From an uncultured Verrucomicrobiales bacterium (GTDB lineage Bacteria > Verrucomicrobiota > Verrucomicrobiae > Limisphaerales > CANJSG01), in contig CAMLMI010000188.1 of the NCBI GenBank assembly GCA_946480965.1, positions 1 through 8,620 of the forward strand: DNA of 8,620 nucleotides, in the 5' to 3' direction. Shown here piece by piece: positions 1 through 6,395 of the stretch (its first letter is position 1; every line of letters begins with the position of its first letter). Under the pieces are notes generated by a model. The model was not told the origin of the DNA. It saw nothing but the letters and a program-made list of their open reading frames with translations, and did not search any database. Made by a program: the position numbers and the translations under genes.

Positions 1-1
1 A

Positions 2-211
2 ATCCGGAAATCTCTCCTTGAGAACCAAACCGTCCGAATCGTCGACCAGAAGTTGGTCTTCGCGCAGGATTATGATTTTGACTCTCCTTCAACTGCGGCC
101 GGAGTGGTTCTTGCCAGATCCGCAAATGGACGAACTGAGTGGACCACGGAGACTGGGACGACACTAAAGGCCCTGCAAGAGGCGTCGCAATTGCCAGCAA
201 CCGAAGTCTAA
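2..211 (+). CDS. C-terminal fragment of a DUF4357-domain protein (possibly GIY-YIG nuclease family)
   Basis: Reading from base 2 gives 69 sense codons and a TAA at 209-211. The start lies outside the window. The fragment reads roughly IRKSLLENQTVRIVDQKL, then a DSPSTAAGVVLARSANG stretch followed by TEWTTETGTTLKAL. The pattern SPSxAAxxVLxRSANGxxEWxxxxGxTL is what I recall of the DUF4357 domain, which commonly ends GIY-YIG endonuclease-like proteins and some restriction-associated proteins. The catalytic part, if there is one, is upstream, so no enzymatic role can be claimed. Codon use (AGA, GGA, TCA, ACT, CTT, CAA) and a G+C near 53% differ from the high-G+C genes downstream, which points to acquired or accessory DNA. 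It has no tight link to the next gene, since 124 bases separate them. The family assignment is by motif memory only. Confidence 0.7.
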   Translation: MRKSLLENQTVRIVDQKLVFAQDYDFDSPSTAAGVVLARSANGRTEWTTETGTTLKALQEASQLPATEV

Positions 212-335
212 TCCTTGGTTTCGGCCGTTGGTCTCCGAATCCCTAAACGCGGAGGTTACACGTCTCATCGCATTAACGTCTCCTTCCAAAGTCGGAGTGA
301 CGGAGCGGCTCGAGAACTGATAGGAAACCACCTCC

Positions 336-1502
336 ATGAGCCTGCATGATGCCCGCCTGAAGCTGCGCGCCGAACTGGAAGCCCCGCCGGCGTTGCGGCG
401 GTTCGGCAGCGGCTGGGCCAGCGGTGTGCTGGGGTTCATCCTGGGTTTGGCGGGTTTTCTCCTCGTGCTGACGCTGAAGGCGCCCGGCACGTTGACCACG
501 CCGGAGATGCGCGCGCTGCAGGACGGGCCGTGGTTCCGGTTCGGGCTGCATTTCCTGCTGCTGGCGGGCTTCGGTTGTTCGGCCATCAGCCTGGTGTTGC
601 GCCGGGGGAAGATCCTCGGCGGTTCGGGCATCGCGCTGGCGCTGTTGGCGGTGCTGTTGGGCGGATCGGAATCCACGGCCACGGTGCCCGATCCGACGGC
701 GCTGACCTTCGGGTTGGATTTCTTCGTCCTGAGGATTCTCTTCACCGGCTTTCTCTTCATCCCGCTGGAACGGATGTTCGCCCGTCGGCCGGAGCAGCAC
801 GTCTTCCGCACGGAATGGCGGGAGGATCTGTTCTACTTCCTCGTCAGCAGCCTGCTGGTGCAAATCCTGACCTTTCTCACTTTCCGCCCGGCGAGTTCCG
901 TCTTGCTGGTCGCGCCGATGACGGAGCTCCGGGCGTGGGTCGGGGCGTTGCCGTTCGTGGTGCAGTTCGCCGCGATCATGGTGCTGACGGACTTCGTGCA
1001 GTATTGGGTCCACCGGGCGTTCCACCGGATTCCGTGGCTGTGGAAGTTCCACGCGGTCCACCACTCGGCGCAGAGCATGGACTGGATGGCGGGGGCGCGG
1101 ATGCACTTCCTGGAGATCCTCGCGCTGCGGAGCACGACGGTGATCCCGATGTTCGTGCTCGGCTTCAGCCCCAATGCGGTCAACGCCTACATCTTCGTCG
1201 TCTATCTCTACTCGACCTTCGTCCACGCGAACCTGAACTGGCGGTTCCCGGTGATCGAGAAGCTGCTGGTCACGCCGCGTTTCCACCACTGGCACCACGG
1301 CATCGAAAAGGAGGCGATCGACGTGAACTTCGCCATCCACTTCCCGCTCTTCGACCGGTTGTTCGGCACCCATTTCCTGCCGAAGGAGAAGTGGCCGGAG
1401 GGCTACGGCATCGAAGGTCATCCGGTGCCGCCCGGCTATGTGGAGCAGTTCAAGTATCCGTTCCGCAGCGGCGAAAAAGCGCCGGAAAACCCGCCGAACT
1501 GA
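336..1502 (+). CDS. Sterol desaturase / fatty acid hydroxylase superfamily membrane protein
   Basis: This 388-residue integral membrane protein carries the diiron His clusters of the fatty acid hydroxylase superfamily: HRAFH at residues 226-230, HAVHH at 239-243, a lone His at 297 in a FVHAN context, and HHWHH at 317-321. These ligands bind two irons and activate O2 to hydroxylate or desaturate a lipid-like substrate in the membrane. Hydrophobic segments lie near residues 26-48, 70-88, 97-113, 125-145, 165-185, 205-222 and 262-285. The first 160 residues, with three or four extra membrane segments, make the protein longer than the usual 250-300 residues of the family. The ATG at 336 has a TAGGA sequence 10-15 bases upstream. 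The substrate (sterol, hopanoid, carotenoid or fatty acid) cannot be told from sequence. A 54-base gap follows before the next gene, so it may or may not share that transcript. Confidence 0.88.
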   Translation: MSLHDARLKLRAELEAPPALRRFGSGWASGVLGFILGLAGFLLVLTLKAPGTLTTPEMRALQDGPWFRFGLHFLLLAGFGCSAISLVLRRGKILGGSGIALALLAVLLGGSESTATVPDPTALTFGLDFFVLRILFTGFLFIPLERMFARRPEQHVFRTEWREDLFYFLVSSLLVQILTFLTFRPASSVLLVAPMTELRAWVGALPFVVQFAAIMVLTDFVQYWVHRAFHRIPWLWKFHAVHHSAQSMDWMAGARMHFLEILALRSTTVIPMFVLGFSPNAVNAYIFVVYLYSTFVHANLNWRFPVIEKLLVTPRFHHWHHGIEKEAIDVNFAIHFPLFDRLFGTHFLPKEKWPEGYGIEGHPVPPGYVEQFKYPFRSGEKAPENPPN

Positions 1503-1529
1503 GCGCACGCAAGATCGGCGGTTGCGCCC

Positions 1530-1545
1530 GTCCGCCACGGCGGAC
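1530..1545. repeat. Perfect 16-base inverted repeat between the hydroxylase and VOC genes
   Basis: GTCCGCCACGGCGGAC has perfect 7-base arms (GTCCGCC and GGCGGAC) around AC. As RNA it would realistically fold as a 6-bp GC-rich stem with a CACG loop. It ends 11 bases before the ATG at 1557 and begins 27 bases after the stop at 1500-1502. No U-run follows, so it is not a standard rho-independent terminator. It could be a protein-binding site, a translation-modulating hairpin, or a dispersed genomic repeat. Confidence 0.5.
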
Positions 1546-1556
1546 AAGCTGCGGGC

Positions 1557-1967
1557 ATGATCGTCAAAAAACTGCTCCACACCCGCTACCGCCTGAACGA
1601 CCTGGACAAGTCGGTCGAGTTCTACACGAAGGTTCTCGGCCTCGAAGTGGTTCGCCGCCACGAATCGCCGCGCGGCTCCAAACTGGTTTTCCTCAAGACG
1701 CCGGGCAGCGAGGAACTGATCGAGCTCTGCTATTTCCCGAGCAGCGGTCCGGTCGTCGTTCAACCTGATCTGACGCATCTGGCCTTCGAGGTGGACAGCC
1801 TGGAGGCGTTCGACAAGCACCTCGCCCAGTTCGGGCTGAAGTTCTCCGACGGCCCCACGATGAAGCCCGATGGCCAGGGCGGTTTCGCCTTCATCGACGC
1901 GCCGGAAGGCTACGAGATCGAGCTGATCCAGCGGCCCAAGACCGACAGCAAGACGGAGTCCTACTGA
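1557..1967 (+). CDS. VOC-family (glyoxalase I-like) metalloenzyme
   Basis: This 136-residue single-domain VOC protein has two beta-alpha-beta-beta-beta modules and a length close to E. coli GloA (135 residues). The N-terminal stretch LLHTRYRLNDLDKSVEFYTK with VLGLEV matches the family start. The four expected metal ligands are all present at positions nearly identical to those of E. coli glyoxalase I: His8, Glu56 (in LIELCYF), His74 (in LTHLAFEV) and Glu122 (in YEIELIQR). Glyoxalase I isomerises the hemithioacetal of methylglyoxal and glutathione (or another thiol) to an S-lactoyl thioester. The thiol co-substrate is unknown here, and other VOC activities are possible. The ATG at 1557 is chosen because His8 then aligns with the first metal ligand of the family. 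No clear Shine-Dalgarno sequence is seen. The next gene starts 3 bases after the stop, so this is probably the first gene of the compact operon. Confidence 0.85.
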   Translation: MIVKKLLHTRYRLNDLDKSVEFYTKVLGLEVVRRHESPRGSKLVFLKTPGSEELIELCYFPSSGPVVVQPDLTHLAFEVDSLEAFDKHLAQFGLKFSDGPTMKPDGQGGFAFIDAPEGYEIELIQRPKTDSKTESY

Positions 1968-1970
1968 GCC

Positions 1971-2915
1971 GTGGTTCCGAGGGTTTACGATCTGGCCCTG
2001 ACCCACGCGCTGGACACGGATGACTTCTTCATCCACCGGCTCCAGCGGCGTTGCGCGGAAGTGGGATTGAACTTCTTCCTCGTGGAACCGCTCTGGGCGA
2101 CCGCGTTTCTGGAAGCGTTGGAGAGCCGGTCCGTCGTCGCCCGCACGCTGATCAATCTCCACAGCGAACACCACGATCCGGGGAACGTGTTCTCCCGGCT
2201 CGTCGCCACGGCGGAAAGGCTGGGCGTGCGGATGATCGATCCGCCGTCGAGGGCCATCCCGGCTTTCGACAAGGCCGCGATGCATCGACGGCTCGTGGGC
2301 AGCGGAATCCACGTTCCTGCGACCGTGCTGCTCGAAGCCCATTCCGTGGAGAACTGGCAGGCAACGGCGGAAGAAGATCGTCTTCTGGGCCGCCCGTTCG
2401 TGGTGAAGCCCAGTCTGGGCTACGGGCGAAAAGGTGTGGTGCTGGACGCCGTCGGCCCGGCGGATCTGCGGCGGTCGCTCGCGCTTTGGCCAGACCGCGC
2501 CTTGCTCCTGCAACGCCGCATCCAGCCCCAGCTCATCGACGGGGAACCCGCCTACTTCCGCGTGTATTTCGTGGCCGGTCGAACCTGGGCCTGTTGGTGG
2601 AACTGCTTCACGGACCGCTACCGGGAGCTTTCCACCGAGGACGAGACGCGTCTCGTGCTGGGTGGTTTGCACGCGATCACCCGACGGTTGGCGGAGATTT
2701 CCGGGCTCCAGCTTTTCTCCACCGAGATCTGCGTCGATCCCTCCGGCCAACCGGTGGTGATCGATCCCATCAACGACCAGGTGCATCTCCTGACCCAGTC
2801 GGCCCATCCCGGCATCGGCGTGCCGGACCGGATCGTCGCCGGGATCGCCGATGCACTGATGGATCTCGTCATTGGCTGGAACCGGGGAGACCGCGTAGGC
2901 TCGGCCACCCGATGA
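1971..2915 (+). CDS. Uncharacterised ATP-grasp domain protein
   Basis: This 314-residue soluble protein has ATP-grasp architecture. An N-terminal pre-ATP-grasp region (about 1-95) is followed by a linker (FDKAAMHRRLVGSGIHVPAT) and then the strand RPFVVKPSLGYGRKG, with Lys146 as likely ATP ligand and a Gly-rich loop. The LLLQRRIQP segment looks like the hinge, followed by Arg197 in YFRVYFVAG. The metal-binding region is FSTEICVD (Glu252) and VVIDPINDQ (Asp265, Asn268). ATP-grasp enzymes usually join a carboxylate, activated as acylphosphate, to an amine or thiol. The substrate here cannot be deduced, and it does not look like a standard D-Ala-D-Ala ligase, RimK or purine enzyme. The start is a GTG at 1971, with GGAG at 1955-1958. 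The stop overlaps the folP start as ATGA (2912-2915), suggesting translational coupling to folate and cell-wall precursor genes. Confidence 0.8.
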   Translation: MVPRVYDLALTHALDTDDFFIHRLQRRCAEVGLNFFLVEPLWATAFLEALESRSVVARTLINLHSEHHDPGNVFSRLVATAERLGVRMIDPPSRAIPAFDKAAMHRRLVGSGIHVPATVLLEAHSVENWQATAEEDRLLGRPFVVKPSLGYGRKGVVLDAVGPADLRRSLALWPDRALLLQRRIQPQLIDGEPAYFRVYFVAGRTWACWWNCFTDRYRELSTEDETRLVLGGLHAITRRLAEISGLQLFSTEICVDPSGQPVVIDPINDQVHLLTQSAHPGIGVPDRIVAGIADALMDLVIGWNRGDRVGSATR

Positions 2916-3748
2916 TCTGGTCCGGACAACGCTTTCGCTACGAGTTCCCCCGCCCCGCGCTGGTGATGGGGATCTTGAACGTCACGCCCGATTCCTTCTC
3001 CGACGGCGGGCAGTTCCACCGGACGGACGCCGCCGTGGCCCACGCCGAGAAGCTCGTGGCGGAAGGCGCGGACCTCCTGGACATCGGCGGCGAATCGACC
3101 CGGCCCGACGCCGCGCCGGTGGACGAAGCGGAGGAATTGGCCCGCGTGGTTCCCGTGATCCGGGAATTGGCGCGGCGGAACCTCGGCCCCATCTCGGTGG
3201 ACACGATGAAGCCCGCCGTGGCGCGGGCCGCGCTGGAGGCCGGAGCCGCCATCGTGAACGACGTGGCGGCCAACCGCGCGGACGACGCGATGTGGCGGAT
3301 CGTTGCGGAAGCCGGGGCCGGCTACATCGCCATGCACATGCAGGGCGAGCCTCGGACCATGCAGCTCCAGCCCAGCTATACCGACGTGGTGGCGGAGGTG
3401 GACGCGTTCTTTGCGGACCGGCTGGAACGCGTGGCGACGGCCGGAGTGAAGGCCGAGCAAGTGGCGCTCGATCCCGGAATCGGCTTCGGCAAGACGTTGG
3501 AGCACAATTTGCAATTGCTCGGCCGGTTGGACGCTCTTAGAAACCGGAAGCGTCCGCTGCTGGTGGGGATTTCGAGGAAGTCCTTCATCGGTCGTCTCAC
3601 CGGAGCCGCCGTCCAAGATCGCCTTCCCGGCAGTCTGGCCGGGGCCTGCTGGGCGGTCGGGCTGGGCGCGGCCATCGTCCGAACCCATGACGTCGCCGCC
3701 ACCCGCCAAGCCCTCCAACTGACCGATGCGCTGCTGCGGCACCGTTGA
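2912..3748 (+). CDS. folP: Dihydropteroate synthase
   Basis: This cytoplasmic TIM-barrel enzyme of folate synthesis condenses 6-hydroxymethyl-7,8-dihydropterin pyrophosphate with p-aminobenzoate to dihydropteroate, and it is the sulfonamide target. It has 278 residues, the normal length. All family motifs are present in order: MGILNVTPDSFSDGG (19-33), DIGGESTRPDA (57-67), ISVDT (94-98), IVND (114-117), MHMQGEP (141-147), DPGIGFGKT (187-195), GISRKSFIG (219-227) and RTHDV (257-261). The reading frame stays open far upstream through the ATP-grasp gene. The ATG at 2912 is chosen because it places the first motif about 20 residues in and overlaps the upstream stop as ATGA. There is no strong Shine-Dalgarno sequence, which fits coupled translation. 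The stop overlaps the cdaA start by one base. Confidence 0.97.
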   Translation: MIWSGQRFRYEFPRPALVMGILNVTPDSFSDGGQFHRTDAAVAHAEKLVAEGADLLDIGGESTRPDAAPVDEAEELARVVPVIRELARRNLGPISVDTMKPAVARAALEAGAAIVNDVAANRADDAMWRIVAEAGAGYIAMHMQGEPRTMQLQPSYTDVVAEVDAFFADRLERVATAGVKAEQVALDPGIGFGKTLEHNLQLLGRLDALRNRKRPLLVGISRKSFIGRLTGAAVQDRLPGSLAGACWAVGLGAAIVRTHDVAATRQALQLTDALLRHR

Positions 3749-4575
3749 TGACCGGAATCTGGCTAACTTTGTTCCGTGCCGGCGTGGAGATCACCCTTCT
3801 CGCCGTGGGCATCTACTATGCCCTGAACCTGATCCGGGGATCGCGCGGCGCGCCGGTGGTGTATGGCTTCGCCGTGGCGCTGCTGGTCATGCACGGGTTG
3901 GCCGCGCTGCTGCATCTGGAGGTCCTGGGCTGGTTGCTGCGGACGTTCTTCGCCTTCTCCGCCATCGCCATCGTCGTGCTGTTCCAACCGGAGCTGCGCC
4001 GCATCCTCGCCCGGCTCGGCACGCAGTCGATGCTCACGCCGGTGAAGCAGCAGCGCGACACCATCGAGATCGTCATCGAGACGGTCGAACGCCTGGCCGA
4101 GGTGAAGATCGGCGCGCTCATCGCCATCGAGCGGACCATCGCCCTCCAGGACGCCGTCAGCGGCGGCGTGAACATCGACTGCGCGGCAACGCCGGAGATG
4201 TTCGAGACCATCTTCTTCCCGAACAACGCGGTGCATGACGGCGGCGTCATCCTCGTGGGCGACCGCATCGCGCGCGCGGCCTGCATCTTCCCGTTGACCC
4301 GCCGCAGCGACCTCAACGCCTCCCTCGGCACCCGCCACCGCGCGGCCATCGGTTTGACGGAGGAAACGGACGCCATCGTCGTGGCGGTCTCCGAGGAGAC
4401 CGGCTCGATTTCCTACGCCAGCGAAGGTCGCTTGATCCGGGGCGTGACGCTGGAACAGCTCCGCGCCTTCCTCACCTCCGCGCTGTTGATCCGCAGCAAG
4501 CCACGCACGGCCGTCGAATGGCTCCGCGCCGCCCTGACCCAGCGCGTCCAGCCCCAGGACTCCAAGCCCGACTGA
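3748..4575 (+). CDS. cdaA: Membrane-bound diadenylate cyclase CdaA
   Basis: CdaA condenses two ATP to cyclic di-AMP, a second messenger tied to osmotic, potassium and cell-wall homeostasis. This 275-residue protein has the family layout: three N-terminal membrane segments (about residues 6-28, 34-52 and 55-77), the FQPELRRILARLG linker, then the DAC domain. Catalytic motifs are HDGG at 163-166, corresponding to the canonical DGA, and GTRHRAA with RHR at 196-198. SEETGSISYA near 210-220 also fits the DAC core. The Ala-to-Gly change in DGA is conservative but notable. The ATG at 3748 overlaps the folP stop as TGATG. An in-frame TTG at 3745 would add one residue and is a less likely start. The next gene starts one base after the stop. 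The cdaA, YbbR, glmM order matches the well-known Firmicutes set. Confidence 0.94.
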   Translation: MTGIWLTLFRAGVEITLLAVGIYYALNLIRGSRGAPVVYGFAVALLVMHGLAALLHLEVLGWLLRTFFAFSAIAIVVLFQPELRRILARLGTQSMLTPVKQQRDTIEIVIETVERLAEVKIGALIAIERTIALQDAVSGGVNIDCAATPEMFETIFFPNNAVHDGGVILVGDRIARAACIFPLTRRSDLNASLGTRHRAAIGLTEETDAIVVAVSEETGSISYASEGRLIRGVTLEQLRAFLTSALLIRSKPRTAVEWLRAALTQRVQPQDSKPD

Positions 4576-4576
4576 C

Positions 4577-4999
4577 ATGTCGATCCGCCAACTCATCCTC
4601 CAGAACTTTTGGCTGAAGGCGCTGTCGTTCGTCATCGCGCTCCTCATCTGGCTGGTCGTCCAGACGCAGATCACGGGCGGCAACCTCGCGCTCATCTTCC
4701 AGCCCGACGCGGCCGACACCCGCAGCTTCAACCTCCATCTCCACGTGCTGAAGACGGCCAACGACGGACGCTTCATCCGGGTCACGCCCGACTCCGTCAC
4801 CGCCACCATCGAGGGGCCGAAGAACATTCTCGAACGCATCACCGCCGCCGATCTCCGCGCCTTCGTCGATCTCTCCGCGACCAACGCCCCCAGCTCGGAC
4901 CGCGTCCGCGTCCGCGTGGTCTATCCCGACGAGATCGAGCTCCGCGAAGTCACCCCTTCGGAGGTCCGCGTGGTCGAGGTCGAACGCAGCATCCAATAG
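4577..4999 (+). CDS. cdaR: Short YbbR-domain membrane protein (CdaR-like)
   Basis: This 140-residue protein has one N-terminal membrane helix. NFWLKALSFVIALLIWLVV (about residues 10-28) is a characteristic YbbR-family start. A single extracytoplasmic YbbR-like beta domain (about 50-135) follows, including the VTPDSVTATIEGPKNIL stretch. In Firmicutes CdaR contains several YbbR repeats and binds CdaA to modulate c-di-AMP synthesis. Here only one repeat is present, so the role as CdaA partner is inferred from position, one base after cdaA and three bases before glmM. Orientation is probably one transmembrane anchor with the domain outside the cytoplasm. No catalytic motif is expected or seen. 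The gene is complete, with ATG at 4577 and TAG at 4997-4999. Confidence 0.85.
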   Translation: MSIRQLILQNFWLKALSFVIALLIWLVVQTQITGGNLALIFQPDAADTRSFNLHLHVLKTANDGRFIRVTPDSVTATIEGPKNILERITAADLRAFVDLSATNAPSSDRVRVRVVYPDEIELREVTPSEVRVVEVERSIQ

Positions 5000-5002
5000 C
5001 CC

Positions 5003-6385
5003 ATGAGCCAACCCAAACGAATCTTCGGCACCGACGGTGTCCGCGGCACCGCCAACGTCGAGCCCGTCACCGCCGAGACCGCCTTGAAGCTCGGCCGCGC
5101 CGCCGCCCACGTCTTCAAGACCCTGGAATCCCAGTCGCGCGGGCGCGGCAAGCACAAGATCGTCATCGGCAAGGACACCCGCCTCTCCGGCTACATGCTG
5201 GAGAACGCCATGTCCGCCGGCATCCTGTCGATGGGCGTGGATGTGCTCTTCATCGGGCCGTTGCCCACTCCCGGCGTGGCCTACGTGACCCGCAGCCTGC
5301 GGGCCGATGCCGGCATCGTCATCACCGCGTCCCACAATCCTTTCGACGACAACGGCATCAAATTCTTCCGCGCCGACGGCTACAAACTCGACGACGCCAT
5401 CGAGCGCCAGATCGAAGAACTCGTCTTCAGCGGCGACGTAGAATCGCTCCGTCCCACCGCCGGTGAGATCGGCAAGGCCGTCCGCATCGACGACGCCCTC
5501 GGCCGCTACATCGAATACGCCAAGACCTCCTTCCCGCGCGGCATGACGCTGGAAGGACTGCGCATCGTGGTCGATTGCGCGAACGGCGCCGCCTACAAGG
5601 CCACGCCCTGCGTGCTGCGCGAACTCGGCGCGGAAATCTACGTTTACGGAAATTCTCCCGACGGCCGGAACATCAACAAGGACTGCGGCTCCATGCACCC
5701 CGAGGCCATGTGCGCCAAGGTCCGCGAACACGGTGCCGACCTCGGCATCGCCCACGACGGCGACGCCGACCGCGTCCTGCTCTGCGACGAGAACGGCCGG
5801 ATGATCGACGGCGACGACATCATGGCCATCACCGCGCTCGGCATGTTGGCCGAAGGCACGCTGCGGGAAAAAACGCTCGTCTCGACCGTGATGAGCAACG
5901 CCGGGTTGGAGCCCGCCATTGCCCGTGCCGGCGGCCGCATCATCCGCACGCCCGTCGGAGACAAGCACGTCATCGATGAGATGCTCAGGGGCGGCTACAA
6001 CTTCGGCGGCGAACAGAGCGGCCACATCATCTTCGGCGACTACGCCACCACCGGTGACGGCCTGGTCGCCGCGCTCCAGATCCTGCGCGAGATGAAGGTT
6101 CGGCAGAAGCCGTTGTCGGAACTCGCCCGCTGCTGGACGCGCTTCCCCCAGCTCGTGACCAACGTGCGGGTGCGGGAGAAGAAACCGTTCGAGGAACTCG
6201 ATGGCGTGTTGAATCTCGTCGCCCAAGCCGAAGCCGCCGTCCAACCCCACGGCGGACGCGTCCTGCTGCGTTATTCCGGCACGGAACCCAAGGCCCGCCT
6301 GCTCATCGAAGGCCCGAAACAGGCCGTGCTCGACGAGTGGAGCGTGAAGATCTGCCAGGCGATCCGGAACCAGGTCGGAGCCTGA
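5003..6385 (+). CDS. glmM: Phosphoglucosamine mutase
   Basis: GlmM interconverts glucosamine-6-phosphate and glucosamine-1-phosphate, the step before UDP-GlcNAc formation for peptidoglycan and LPS. The 460-residue protein has the four-domain alpha-D-phosphohexomutase layout. RIFGTDGVRGTA is at the N-terminus. The phosphoserine loop TASHNPFDDNGIKFF has the catalytic Ser at 110, and the Mg-binding DGDADR is at 252-257. The sugar-binding GGEQSGH is at 335-341, and the phosphate-binding RYSGTEP is at 423-429. FGTDGVRG and GEQSGH favour GlmM over phosphomannomutase or phosphoglucomutase. A few extra residues (ESQSRGRGKH) sit before KIVIGKDTR, which shifts the active Ser from about 102 to 110. It starts 3 bases after the YbbR stop. 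In Firmicutes GlmM binds CdaA and lowers its activity, so co-transcription is meaningful. It ends 10 bases from the stop of the convergent HDOD gene. Confidence 0.97.
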   Translation: MSQPKRIFGTDGVRGTANVEPVTAETALKLGRAAAHVFKTLESQSRGRGKHKIVIGKDTRLSGYMLENAMSAGILSMGVDVLFIGPLPTPGVAYVTRSLRADAGIVITASHNPFDDNGIKFFRADGYKLDDAIERQIEELVFSGDVESLRPTAGEIGKAVRIDDALGRYIEYAKTSFPRGMTLEGLRIVVDCANGAAYKATPCVLRELGAEIYVYGNSPDGRNINKDCGSMHPEAMCAKVREHGADLGIAHDGDADRVLLCDENGRMIDGDDIMAITALGMLAEGTLREKTLVSTVMSNAGLEPAIARAGGRIIRTPVGDKHVIDEMLRGGYNFGGEQSGHIIFGDYATTGDGLVAALQILREMKVRQKPLSELARCWTRFPQLVTNVRVREKKPFEELDGVLNLVAQAEAAVQPHGGRVLLRYSGTEPKARLLIEGPKQAVLDEWSVKICQAIRNQVGA

Positions 6386-6395
6386 GCGACTTCCA

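Noticed and set aside
212..335. Promoter for the hydroxylase gene
   Set aside because: Some TTGGTT/TTGGTC and TAAAC-like hexamers are present, but none pair with a plausible 16-18 base spacing, so no promoter is called.
273..2807. Very long (844-codon) open frame on the - strand opposite the hydroxylase, VOC and ATP-grasp genes
   Set aside because: The protein is rich in Arg, His, Glu and Gln with no domain pattern. Three + strand genes with clear catalytic motifs occupy the same DNA. Long antisense frames are expected in biased high-G+C coding DNA.
2051..2911. Upstream in-frame extension of folP through the ATP-grasp gene
   Set aside because: It is Arg/Pro/Gly-rich translation in the wrong frame of the ATP-grasp gene. 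The dihydropteroate synthase motifs begin right after the ATG at 2912, which also makes the ATGA overlap.
6386..6395. Possible bidirectional terminator between glmM and the HDOD gene
   Set aside because: Only 10 bases separate the two stop codons, and I saw no GC-rich hairpin followed by a T-run on either strand.
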